Notes: a model not told the origin generated them from the sequence alone. Counted from the first letter of the stretch, positions 1-6,564 are shown. The stretch is 8,903 bases of DNA from Micavibrio aeruginosavorus (GCA_003240795.1 QFNK01000057.1:1-8903), one strand, 5' to 3'. Program-made: numbers and translations.

Positions 1-393
1 TATTGAAGAACCGTCGAAATAAGTGCGAAGCGCACCTGTGCGTCCTGGTTGTTCTATCATACTGCTATCGGGCAAAATGTGATGGGGTATTTTTAAAGTG
101 GACGGTACCGATGCCATCAGGATGATTTTATTATATTCCCTTCCGTCACGCCAACTTGCCATTTCTGAGATCAACTTATGGCGATACGATAATTCTTTTC
201 CTGAATTTCGGGTAAACGCATCATGAGGTTTTAGACTGATATGGCCTACAAGAATCCCCTCATCATGACAGAAAGACTCAGGCATATAGATTTCCTTAAG
301 TATGCCGAGTTCATGCCCGCTGAACAAATACATTGGATTTGGAATTAGTTTTTTGTCCGAATCGCCGACAGCGGCAGAAAATGTGGCTTTCAT
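1..393 (-). CDS. Partial hypothetical protein, open at left window edge
   Basis: An ATG at 393-391 opens a frame of 131 codons that runs without a stop to base 1, so the C-terminus lies outside the window. The product begins MKATFSAAVGDSDKK and continues with a soluble, mixed-composition sequence. I see no signal peptide, membrane segment or catalytic motif that I can name. A weak purine-rich stretch (AAGAG) lies about 7 nt before the ATG. By hand count its GC is about 43% (169 of 393), well below the high-fifties GC of aroC, which suggests recent acquisition or a fast-evolving gene. It points the same way as the dehydratase gene upstream but is separated from it by 75 nt, so it may be a separate unit. 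I do not recognise the family. That it is coding rests on the long open frame alone. Confidence 0.65.
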   Translation of the reverse strand, partial: MKATFSAAVGDSDKKLIPNPMYLFSGHELGILKEIYMPESFCHDEGILVGHISLKPHDAFTRNSGKELSYRHKLISEMASWRDGREYNKIILMASVPSTLKIPHHILPDSSMIEQPGRTGALRTYFDGSSI

Positions 394-404
394 AGCATAC
401 TCTT

Positions 405-433
405 TTTAAAACGCCTTTTGGCACGTATTACAA
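405..433 (-). promoter_or_regulatory. Possible sigma-70-like promoter for the partial gene
   Basis: Read on the minus strand there is TTGTAA (433-428), a 17-nt spacer and TTTAAA (410-405), each matching four of six consensus bases. The -10 lies only 11 nt from the ATG, so the transcript would be almost leaderless and would lose the weak SD-like purines. This is a tentative call in an AT-rich gap (394-468) that otherwise holds only a weak 5-bp hairpin after the dehydratase stop. Confidence 0.22.
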
Positions 434-468
434 AACTAAAAACATTTATAAAGGCACCCACAGCCTTA

Positions 469-777
469 CTAATCCGTTTGAATTTCCGGCGAGGCCGCGA
501 TCTCTTCCATGATGGCGGCAAGCTCAAGATCCATTTCGGACACGCCGCCCACATCGTGCGTCGTCAGGATGACATCGACGCGGTTATAGACGTTCGTCCA
601 TTCCGGATGATGGCTCATCTCGTCCGCTTCGATCGCAGCGTCTTCCATGAAACTCCACGCAGTGCGGAAATTCTTGAAACGAAACGTCTTGCGGATCGCT
701 TCGCGCTCGCTCATCAGCTCCCAGCCTTCGAGGTCCGCGAGCGCTTCGGTAATTTCGTCTTTTGTCATTTTTTCCAT
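469..777 (-). CDS. phhB: Pterin-4a-carbinolamine dehydratase (PCD/DCoH)
   Basis: The product is predicted to dehydrate 4a-hydroxytetrahydrobiopterin to quinonoid dihydropterin, the recycling step after aromatic amino acid hydroxylation; it is cytosolic. The 102-aa protein is the usual family length and carries the complete PCD signature: D52, H56-H57-P58, Y64, H74 and D83 at the family spacing, within SHHPEWTNVYNRVDV and LTTHD. The frame extends further upstream, but I chose the ATG at 777, giving MEKMTKDE. It sits 10 nt after the stop of the small upstream gene, and an earlier start would add residues the family lacks. The ATG at 768 (MTKDE) is an alternative with a GGA about 4 nt upstream. 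The gene is probably co-transcribed with, and translationally coupled to, the 71-aa gene. No phenylalanine hydroxylase is visible in the window. Family is certain; the symbol follows common usage. Confidence 0.93.
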   Translation of the reverse strand: MEKMTKDEITEALADLEGWELMSEREAIRKTFRFKNFRTAWSFMEDAAIEADEMSHHPEWTNVYNRVDVILTTHDVGGVSEMDLELAAIMEEIAASPEIQTD

Positions 778-787
778 GACGTTTGTC

Positions 788-1003
788 TTACTGCGTAAGT
801 TGAAGCGGCACAAGCGGCTCTGTCACGGCAGCACGCGAATTATCGGTAATTTCTATGCCTCGCGGCCCCGCGGCGTTTTTCACTTCCGTAATGACCCCCG
901 CCGCGATGATAGCGGCACAGGCGGACCAGAGAATTTTGAGTTCATTCGATGCGTGAAACGCGTCTTTCTTTCCACCGGTTGTTTGTACATTCTTGCTAGA
1001 CAT
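788..1003 (-). CDS. Small single-span membrane protein, unknown function
   Basis: A 71-aa protein with a polar N-terminus, one probable membrane helix at about residues 23-40 (LKILWSACAAIIAAGVI) and a polar tail. I chose the ATG at 1003 (MSSKNVQTT) because a strong purine run, AGAGGGGG at 1018-1011, sits at proper distance from it. The ATG at 1009 would be too close to that run, and longer versions (start at 1039) lack a ribosome site. The stop is 10 nt before the dehydratase ATG, so the two genes are probably one transcript. No family is recognised. The strong ribosome site and the tight spacing are the main evidence that it is a real gene. Confidence 0.6.
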   Translation of the reverse strand: MSSKNVQTTGGKKDAFHASNELKILWSACAAIIAAGVITEVKNAAGPRGIEITDNSRAAVTEPLVPLQLTQ

Positions 1004-1020
1004 ACGCATGCCCCCTCTGT

Positions 1021-1031
1021 TTGTTGAACAA
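1021..1031. repeat. Short palindrome upstream of the small membrane protein gene
   Basis: TTGTT-g-AACAA is a perfect 5-bp inverted repeat. It lies just upstream of the Shine-Dalgarno sequence of the 71-aa gene, in the expected 5' leader or promoter-proximal region. It could be an operator half-site pair, but a palindrome this short also occurs by chance. Confidence 0.2.
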
Positions 1032-1091
1032 CGGTACAAAAACTACGCCGCATATGAGGGGAATGCAATATAATTTCGGATCACAAGGAAC

Positions 1092-1108
1092 GCGCCGCTT
1101 TCCGGCAC
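1092..1108 (-). terminator. Weak hairpin after the fabI-aroC operon
   Basis: Read on the minus strand, GTGCCG, a GAAAG loop and CGGCGC form a 6-bp stem with one G-T wobble, 23 nt past the TAG of the HExxH gene. The bases after it (GTTCCTTG) are not a real U-tract, so it is a poor intrinsic terminator. The rest of the 1004-1130 gap holds only the leader of the 71-aa gene. Confidence 0.25.
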
Positions 1109-1130
1109 CTTTAAACAGTTCCAGGCGCGG

Positions 1131-1787
1131 CTAGCCCAGCCTGAAAATCATGCCGCCGCCCGGCCTTGGGCGGAATTTGTCGTCCGGTAAAACAGTCACC
1201 GTTTCGTACGCGCCAAGATCAACCCGCACCTTGCGCGGTGCCCCGTCCGAATGTTTCGAAGACCACGCGGCAAAAGCCTTGATAAAATCCTGTGCGTGAA
1301 GGAATTGCGCCTGATGCACGAATTCATGCCAAAGGGCGGGTTTTACATCGACAAGGTTGGTGACGAATGCCCCCATCCGCCCGATGATTTCGGGGAAGAA
1401 GCGATCATTCGGACGGTTGTAATATCCAAGATCGCTTCGTTGGCTTGCGGCCGACAGAACGGTTTTATAGAGATCCGGCTCTTCGAGTTTGTGCTTCCGC
1501 CCGTCCGCGTAGCGCATATCTACTATAAAGGATAACGGCATTGCGGTGGACAAAGCGCCCAGACCATTGATGATTTCATCAGGGCTTGCTTTATGAGAAC
1601 GCTCGGCGACATAGCCGTAGTCGCCTGCTCCCGCTTTCACGATATAATCATGGCCGGCAAGCGCATTTAGAAACTGCGCGTCCGCCTCGTCGCTCAAAAC
1701 ATACACGGTGCTGTGAATACGGAACGTGTCCCGCACATTCAGCGCAGGCTCGCCGTCTTTTATTCGTCTTTCTTCGGATTCATACAT
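1131..1787 (-). CDS. Hypothetical protein with HExxH motif, coupled to aroC
   Basis: A 218-aa soluble protein with no signal peptide or membrane segment. I do not recognise the family. Residues 154-164 read HEFVHQAQFLH. This contains HExxH, the zinc-binding motif of zincin peptidases, and a third His at the metzincin spacing (HExxHxxxxxH), though the usual Gly is Gln. Other features are an N-terminal charged stretch (YESEERRIKDGEP), a segment FIVDMRYADGRKHK at about 87-100, and a basic Gly-Pro-rich C-terminus (FRPRPGGGMIFRLG). The ATG is 3 nt after the aroC TAG with no strong ribosome site of its own, so translation is probably coupled to aroC. That makes it the last gene of the fabI-aroC run. 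A zinc protease role is only an inference; the motif is short and may be chance. Confidence 0.8.
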   Translation of the reverse strand: MYESEERRIKDGEPALNVRDTFRIHSTVYVLSDEADAQFLNALAGHDYIVKAGAGDYGYVAERSHKASPDEIINGLGALSTAMPLSFIVDMRYADGRKHKLEEPDLYKTVLSAASQRSDLGYYNRPNDRFFPEIIGRMGAFVTNLVDVKPALWHEFVHQAQFLHAQDFIKAFAAWSSKHSDGAPRKVRVDLGAYETVTVLPDDKFRPRPGGGMIFRLG

Positions 1788-1790
1788 TGT

Positions 1791-2876
1791 CTAAAGGCAT
1801 TGCGCTTTGTGACGAAGCCAGTGATCCGCTAGAACGCACGCCATCATCGCCTCGCACACGGGCGTGCCGCGCAGGCCGACGCATGGATCATGGCGACCTT
1901 TCGTGACAATATCGGTTTCATTGCCGGATTTGTCGATCGTCTGCACAGGCGTCAGGATGGAGCTCGTCGGTTTGAACGCGACACGCACGACAATATCCTG
2001 ACCTGATGAAATACCGCCCAGAATACCGCCTGCGTTGTTCGATAGAAACACTGGCTTTCCATCAAAACCTGTCCGGATTTGATCCGCATTCTCCTCCCCG
2101 CCCAGAAGCGCGGAGTCGAAACCGGCGCCGATCTCGACGGCCTTGGTGGCGTTGATCGACATCATCGCCTTTGCAAGGTCTGCATCCAGCTTGTCATACA
2201 CCGGTGCGCCAAGCCCTGCCGGAATGCCGCTCGCAATAATTTCGACAATCGCGCCTGCGCTGGACCCACTCTTACGCTTGTCATCAAGAAACTGTTCGAT
2301 AACGGGTACGGCCTTCGCGTCCGGAACCCAGAACGGATTCTGGTTGACCTGTTCCCAGTCCCAGTTGTCGCGGTTGATTTTATGCGGGCCGACCTGCACC
2401 ACCGCGCCGCGGATCATGACATGGTCGCCAAGCGCGTGGGACAATATCTTGCGCGCAACAGCACCCGCCGCCACACGCATCGCCGTTTCGCGTGCGGAGG
2501 AACGTCCGCCGCCGCGGTAATCGCGAATGCCGTATTTTTCGTGATAGGTATAATCCGCGTGGCCGGGACGGAATTTCTGCGCGATATCGCCGTAATCCTT
2601 CGACCGCGCATCGATGTTTTCGATGAGGAGGCCAATCGGCGTTCCCGTCGTCTGCCCCTCGAACACACCGGACAGGATTTTGACTTCGTCCGGCTCCTGT
2701 CTTTGTGTTGTATGGCGCGATTGCCCAGGCTTGCGGCGGTTCAGATATTTCTGGATATCCGCCTCGCTCAGATCAATACGCGGCGGAACGCCATCGACGA
2801 TACAGCCGATGGCCGGCCCGTGGCTCTCCCCGAATGTCTGATACTGAAACAATGTTCCGAAACGGTTTCCCGACAT
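1791..2876 (-). CDS. aroC: Chorismate synthase
   Basis: It catalyses the last step of the shikimate pathway, 5-enolpyruvylshikimate-3-phosphate to chorismate, using reduced FMN; it is cytosolic. The 361-aa product has the family landmarks. GESHG is at 16-20 with the catalytic H19. The RRKPGQSRHTTQRQEPDEV block covers about 47-65. RPGHADYTYHEKYG at 103-116 contains H106, and GGGRSSARET is at 122-131. A C-terminal DPCVGLRGTPVCEAMMAC block is also present. Its length is typical. The ATG at 2876 is preceded by AGGGG about 5 nt upstream and gives the canonical N-terminus MSGNRFGTLF. It follows the secreted-protein gene by 24 nt and precedes the HExxH gene by 3 nt, so it is inside an operon. Confidence 0.98.
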   Translation of the reverse strand: MSGNRFGTLFQYQTFGESHGPAIGCIVDGVPPRIDLSEADIQKYLNRRKPGQSRHTTQRQEPDEVKILSGVFEGQTTGTPIGLLIENIDARSKDYGDIAQKFRPGHADYTYHEKYGIRDYRGGGRSSARETAMRVAAGAVARKILSHALGDHVMIRGAVVQVGPHKINRDNWDWEQVNQNPFWVPDAKAVPVIEQFLDDKRKSGSSAGAIVEIIASGIPAGLGAPVYDKLDADLAKAMMSINATKAVEIGAGFDSALLGGEENADQIRTGFDGKPVFLSNNAGGILGGISSGQDIVVRVAFKPTSSILTPVQTIDKSGNETDIVTKGRHDPCVGLRGTPVCEAMMACVLADHWLRHKAQCL

Positions 2877-2900
2877 GGCACCCCTATAAAAGCGCGCGTG

Positions 2901-3374
2901 TTATTTTTTGGCGAGTGCCGCGACGCGTTTCTTTTCCGCGTCAGAGCATTTTTCGCCCTTCTTCTCGCGCGTTTCTACACCCATCGCGACGCCGTGCAGG
3001 ACTTCCGCATATGCGTATTGATGCGGCGTCCACTTCTTGCCGTGTTCGACCTGAAGTGATTTCACATACGGTTTGAAATAATCCTGTTCCCATTTCAGGC
3101 CGCACCATTTCGCGGTCGCGGACAAATATCCGCGGGCAACCGCCTTTTCCCGCTCTTCATAATTGATGATCGGAAATTTCAGCTTTTTGGCGTCTTCCGG
3201 TTTGACGATCGTCTGCCCCTGCGGATTTTTGACGGTCAGGAAACCGTCATGCGCGACCTTCGACAACTCCTCGACCAGCTCCTTCGGCGGCTTGCCGTCA
3301 TCGGCAAAGGCGAATGAAGCGCCCCCCGCTGAAAGAACTGCGATACACAGGCAGACGGCGAGAACACGCATCAT
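2901..3374 (-). CDS. Secreted hypothetical protein
   Basis: A 157-aa protein with a clear Sec signal peptide: a hydrophobic core at about residues 4-22 and an AFA-DD cleavage site after residue 24. The mature part is about 133 aa, basic and lysine-rich. It contains two cysteines (C91 and C143) that could form a disulfide in the periplasm, and aromatic segments around 69-73 (IINYE) and 90-103 (WCGLKWEQDYFKPY). I do not recognise the family. The start is the first of two adjacent ATGs, with AAGG about 10 nt upstream inside the end of fabI. It lies 3 nt after the fabI stop and 24 nt before aroC. This is the place where some alphaproteobacterial fabI-aroC clusters carry a phosphoglycerate-mutase-like gene, but this protein is not one. 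Confidence 0.85.
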   Translation of the reverse strand: MMRVLAVCLCIAVLSAGGASFAFADDGKPPKELVEELSKVAHDGFLTVKNPQGQTIVKPEDAKKLKFPIINYEEREKAVARGYLSATAKWCGLKWEQDYFKPYVKSLQVEHGKKWTPHQYAYAEVLHGVAMGVETREKKGEKCSDAEKKRVAALAKK

Positions 3375-3377
3375 AGG

Positions 3378-4235
3378 TTAAGCGACCTTTTCTTCTGATT
3401 TCGGTGCGATGGAATGGAGAAGCTCGGCTGTTTCCGCGGCGGTTTCAACGCTGCACATACCGACCGTGTGGTAGCCGGAATCAACATGCAGGACCTCGCC
3501 CGTCACACCCGAACCAAGTTCGGACAGAAGGAACAGGCCCGAACGTCCCACATCGTCGATCGTGACGTTGCGGCGGAGCGGGCTGTTCAGCTCGTTCCAT
3601 TTCAGGATATAGCGGAAATCGCCGATACCGCTTGCGGCCAGCGTTTTAATCGGGCCGGCGGAGATGGCGTTGACGCGGATACCGCGCGGGCCGAGGTCGG
3701 CGGCGAGGTAGCGGACGGACGCTTCCAGCGCAGCTTTCGCGACCCCCATGACGTTGTAATGAGGCATAACGCGCTCGGCACCATAATAGGTCAGTGTCAC
3801 GAGGCTGCCGCCGTCTTTCATCAGCGGTGCGGCCTTTTGCGCGACAGCCGTAAAGGAGTAAACGGAAATATCCATGGTTTTCAGGAAGTTGTCACGTGTC
3901 GTATCGAGGTACAGCCCGTCCAGCTCGTTCTTGTCCGAAAACACGATGGCATGCACGACAAAGTCGATCTCGCCCCATTCCTTGCCGATCTTGGCAAAGG
4001 TTTCCTCGATGCTGTCCATGTTCGTAACATCGCAGGGCAGGACGATTTTGGAGCCTATGCTGTCGGCCAGCGGCTTCACGCGTTTTTCCAGCGCTTCACC
4101 CTGATAGGTAAAGGCAAGCTCGGCCCCAGCTTCATGCGCCGCTTTGGAAATACCCCATGCGATCGAACGGTCGTTTGCCACGCCCATGATCACGCCTTTT
4201 TTGCCTGCCAGCCAGTTTTTCGCTGTTTCCGTCAT
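3378..4235 (-). CDS. fabI: Enoyl-[acyl-carrier-protein] reductase (NADH)
   Basis: It reduces trans-2-enoyl-ACP in the last step of each type II fatty acid elongation cycle. It is a short-chain dehydrogenase-like, cytosolic tetramer. From the ATG at 4235 (MTETAKNWLAG) the product is 285 aa. A TTG at 4247 in frame would add four residues (MRRK), but GAG 7 nt before the ATG favours the ATG. Landmarks, numbered from the ATG: nucleotide-binding GVANDRSIAWGI at 18-29, YYGAER at 150-155, active-site Y160 and K167 in YNVMGVAK, and the AGPIKTLAASGI block. In HAIVFSDK the fourth residue (V98) corresponds to E. coli G93, a triclosan-resistance position. The C-terminus runs about 20 residues past the usual HVDSGYHTVGM end. 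The gene heads the minus-strand run toward aroC. Confidence 0.97.
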   Translation of the reverse strand: MTETAKNWLAGKKGVIMGVANDRSIAWGISKAAHEAGAELAFTYQGEALEKRVKPLADSIGSKIVLPCDVTNMDSIEETFAKIGKEWGEIDFVVHAIVFSDKNELDGLYLDTTRDNFLKTMDISVYSFTAVAQKAAPLMKDGGSLVTLTYYGAERVMPHYNVMGVAKAALEASVRYLAADLGPRGIRVNAISAGPIKTLAASGIGDFRYILKWNELNSPLRRNVTIDDVGRSGLFLLSELGSGVTGEVLHVDSGYHTVGMCSVETAAETAELLHSIAPKSEEKVA

Positions 4236-4425
4236 TTTTCGTCTCAAACCTTACCAATATGCTTATGATGTCCGCATCCTACACTTTTCCGTTCCGCCGT
4301 CCAGTCCAAAGGGGCGGAAATCCTCAAAAACCTGCCCCCTCGCGGCGGCTTTCTTGAAGTTTTATTAACCTTAACGGTCTATGATTTAGGCTGTATATTC
4401 GGGGACTTAGGACATTCTTTAATTT
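4236..4425. other. Divergent intergenic region between fabI and the 530-aa gene
   Basis: This 190-nt gap must hold the promoters of both divergent genes. The plus-strand promoter is listed separately. On the fabI side the best -10-like element is TAGGAT, but it has no good -35, so I do not call a fabI promoter. The AT-rich part (about 4355-4425) lies next to the plus-strand gene. No RNA gene or repeat is seen. Confidence 0.6.
4371..4399 (+). promoter_or_regulatory. Sigma-70-like promoter of the 530-aa gene
   Basis: TTAACG (4371-4376, four of six consensus bases), a spacer of exactly 17 nt and TATATT (4394-4399, five of six). The start site would be near 4406, giving a leader of about 20 nt. 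An AGGA at 4409-4412 is the only ribosome-site candidate and is rather far from the ATG (13 nt). Confidence 0.5.
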
Positions 4426-6018
4426 ATGGCGACCAAACAGGAAATCCTGAAAGACGTCTGCAGCCATGCCAACCGTCAGGTGCAGGCGCTGTACCCGAAC
4501 CTGCAACTTATGTTCATCCATCACAATAGCGGGAATTTCCACGAGATCGTCTCGACGCAGGAACACGCCCTGGCCGGTCATCCCGCCGGGCGGACGGCAC
4601 AGGCAATTCTGGAAAAAAACAACAACCGCGAGCAGTCCGGCTTTATCGGTATGGCGATCCATCATGCCGTCAAATGGTTCGGCCTCGCCTCCAGCGACAG
4701 CCTGCTCGCCCTGTTCAACATCAACGCCGATGAATTTACGAACGTGCGCGACCTTCGCCGCTCCATCTATCATTTCACGTGGCATGCCATCGACCTGATG
4801 GAGGTGCGCAAGAAAAAGGAATATGCCGCCAAATTCCGCAGCGGTCCGATGATCCCCAAACGCTCCCCGATGAACCTTGCGCGCCTCAATCTTCAGGCGG
4901 ATATTTTCTCCGGCGTCATGTGCGCCCTCGAGGGGGAAGCCGATGCCATGGGCACACTCGCGCGTCAGAGGTCGAACGATTCCATAACGCCCGTTCAGGC
5001 GCGCCGCGCGGAGGATTATCCCTTCCCCATAGCGCTGGAGCCCGCTCAATACGCTTTCGAGGCGCTGACGGCCATCAAGCCGTCCAAGGAAAAATTCATG
5101 CATTTCGCCCAGCGCGTCGCTCTGGAAGTCGGCCGCACGTTCGAGGATCAGAGCATCCGCGAATGGTGGGCCTTCTCCGAACCCGCGCAAGACATGGCAT
5201 GGAGAAACTATCCGGCGGAACATATCCTCGGCTGCGCTTCCTACACCTGCGAAGATCCGCTGGTACGCTCCATCGCGCATCTCGTGTCCGATATTACGGG
5301 CATAGCGCCGGAGGACGTCCTGAAATCCGGCACGTCCTACAACGCCTTCGCCAAGAGCAATCATAACCAGATCCTCCACCGCGAAATCGCCGAAAAGACG
5401 TTCGAGGACGCCATCGCGCGCGGCGTCATGGAAGAAAGCGGCCGCCCGCTTATCACGGCCGCGAACGAGCAGAACGAAAACCTTACCGAAGGCATCATCC
5501 TCGGCTGGTGCGCCAACGCGCTGCAGGCCGCCGGACGCGCTTTTGAAAACGCCCTTGTCACGGGTATCTCTCCGGCGCAGGCCGCCCGCATGGAATTCAT
5601 GGGGACCAGCGATATTCCGACATGGGAATCATTGAAGAAAATGGGTGATGACATTATCGACCAGAAACGCAAAGGTTTCGGCGTGACCATGGGACATGTG
5701 GCCGACATCGGCAACAGCAACCCCGAATTCGCGCCCGTTTTGAATTCCATCCGCGTGACGATGAAAGATCCCGATTACGTCCGCAAGCTGGAGGCCGCAA
5801 ACGATCTGGCAACCCGCCCGACCGTCGCGCCGGCCGGCCCCGCCCCAAAAGGCCCGGCACCGAAAACACCCGCACCTGCACCCGCCTTCATTCCGGCCGC
5901 ACCCGCCCCGGGTCTTGGCGGCGGCGGACGCACCTCCATCCGCAACCGCACCATTATGGAACGCCAGCGCAGGCAGCCGCAGGACACCCAGTCCGGCGAC
6001 AACGAAATCACCGAATAA
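4426..6018 (+). CDS. Large hypothetical protein with Pro/Ala-rich tail
   Basis: A 530-aa soluble protein with no signal peptide or membrane helix that I can see. I do not recognise the family. Residues 1-460 look folded and mostly helical, with several His- and Trp-containing segments: FIHHNSGNFHE at 30-40, IHHAVKWFG at 78-86, YHFTWHAIDLME at 115-126 and IREWWAFSEPAQDMAW at 244-259. Residues about 465-496 are a Pro/Ala-rich linker with repeated PAP and APK units. A Gly run follows (497-501), then a basic end (RTSIRNRTIMERQRR) that could bind a partner, nucleic acid or membrane. GC-rich codon use matches the neighbours. It is monocistronic, with its own promoter upstream and a strong terminator just after. 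A 351-codon antisense frame over its first part is a shadow. Confidence 0.88.
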   Translation: MATKQEILKDVCSHANRQVQALYPNLQLMFIHHNSGNFHEIVSTQEHALAGHPAGRTAQAILEKNNNREQSGFIGMAIHHAVKWFGLASSDSLLALFNINADEFTNVRDLRRSIYHFTWHAIDLMEVRKKKEYAAKFRSGPMIPKRSPMNLARLNLQADIFSGVMCALEGEADAMGTLARQRSNDSITPVQARRAEDYPFPIALEPAQYAFEALTAIKPSKEKFMHFAQRVALEVGRTFEDQSIREWWAFSEPAQDMAWRNYPAEHILGCASYTCEDPLVRSIAHLVSDITGIAPEDVLKSGTSYNAFAKSNHNQILHREIAEKTFEDAIARGVMEESGRPLITAANEQNENLTEGIILGWCANALQAAGRAFENALVTGISPAQAARMEFMGTSDIPTWESLKKMGDDIIDQKRKGFGVTMGHVADIGNSNPEFAPVLNSIRVTMKDPDYVRKLEAANDLATRPTVAPAGPAPKGPAPKTPAPAPAFIPAAPAPGLGGGGRTSIRNRTIMERQRRQPQDTQSGDNEITE

Positions 6019-6035
6019 TCAAAATTCAGCCCACA

Positions 6036-6068
6036 AGAAAAGAGCCGCTCGAAAGCGGCTCTTTCTTT
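6036..6068. terminator. Bidirectional intrinsic terminator
   Basis: AAAGAGCCGCT (6039-6049), a CGAA loop (6050-6053) and AGCGGCTCTTT (6054-6064) form a perfect 11-bp GC-rich stem. T-rich sequence follows on the plus strand (TTTCTTTT). On the minus strand the complement of AAGAAAA gives TTTTCTT. It therefore ends both the 530-aa gene (stop 18 nt before the left end of this feature) and the convergent lipoprotein gene (stop 16 nt before its right end). Confidence 0.9.
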
Positions 6069-6084
6069 TCCCGAAGGGAAACTC

Positions 6085-6564
6085 TTAGTTGACGGCTTTC
6101 CAGGAACCGTCCGGCTGCTGGCACGCCGTGCCGTAACCTGTCTGCTGCTTTCCGCCGACATAGATCGTCTGCGTGTATTCGCGGCAGTAGGCACCGGAAG
6201 ACGTGCGGCCATCACGAACCGGCGTGATCGTGCCGTAGTTACCCGTGTCAGGGTTGTTCCAGCGGATCGTCTCGCCGACAGGCGCCGTGTAAGCGCGTTG
6301 GTTTGCCTGCGTTGCGTAAGCCTGGTCAGCACGGTCGAGGGAGCTGCCGATCTCGCTACCTGCAAGCGCGCCGAGCAGAACGCCCGCACCTGTCGCCCAC
6401 AGACGGCCCGAGCCGCCGCCGATTTGCGAACCAGCTAGACCGCCGAGCACCGCGCCCGTACCGCCGCCGATAAGCTGCTTGTTACCGGCTCCGTCAAATG
6501 TATTCGCACAGGCACCAAGTGCTGCCGTAGAAATCAAAGCTATCGTCAAAACAAATTTTTTCAT
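6085..6564 (-). CDS. Glycine-zipper lipoprotein, 17-kDa surface antigen family
   Basis: A 159-aa outer-membrane-type lipoprotein. The start is the ATG at 6564 (MKKFVLTIAL), with AAGGA about 10 nt upstream; a longer frame to 6600 would put charged residues before the signal peptide. The signal peptide ends in the lipobox L16-G17-A18-C19, so C19 should be lipidated. Residues about 30-74 are a double glycine zipper (GGGTGAVLGGLAGSQIGGG and GAGVLLGALAGSEIG), typical of Rickettsia 17-kDa antigen-like proteins and thought to insert in or associate with the outer membrane. The C-terminal domain, with YCREYTQTIYVGGK and YGTACQQPDGSWK, has two cysteines (C127, C148) and matches the usual family ending. 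The role is structural or unknown; the family is clear. It is transcribed alone and ends in the shared terminator. Confidence 0.92.
   Translation of the reverse strand: MKKFVLTIALISTAALGACANTFDGAGNKQLIGGGTGAVLGGLAGSQIGGGSGRLWATGAGVLLGALAGSEIGSSLDRADQAYATQANQRAYTAPVGETIRWNNPDTGNYGTITPVRDGRTSSGAYCREYTQTIYVGGKQQTGYGTACQQPDGSWKAVN

Noticed and set aside
2079..3059. A 326-codon plus-strand frame over aroC and the secreted-protein gene
   Set aside because: aroC on the other strand is certain, and the antisense product is Arg- and Ala-rich with no family features.
3414..4268. A 284-codon plus-strand frame opposite fabI
   Set aside because: fabI is unmistakable on the minus strand and this frame is its mirror.
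4324..5379. A 351-codon open frame on the minus strand, antisense to the 530-aa gene
   Set aside because: It overlaps the longer plus-strand gene, which has a promoter, a matching terminator and natural codon use. The antisense product shows no recognisable family and is typical of a GC-rich shadow frame.
5818..5920. GC-rich repetitive-looking DNA, considered as a tandem repeat array
   Set aside because: The repetition comes from Pro/Ala codons of the linker. The units are irregular and in frame with the protein, and there is no spacer structure as in CRISPR.
5775..6389. A 204-codon minus-strand frame spanning the terminator region
   Set aside because: It overlaps the end of the 530-aa gene and the lipoprotein gene in another frame and reads through the strong terminator. 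Its composition (Arg, Ser, Gly) is that of a shadow.
6410..6480. GC-rich repeats of CCGCCG type, considered as a structured RNA or repeat element
   Set aside because: They are the codons for the glycine zipper of the lipoprotein and need no other explanation.
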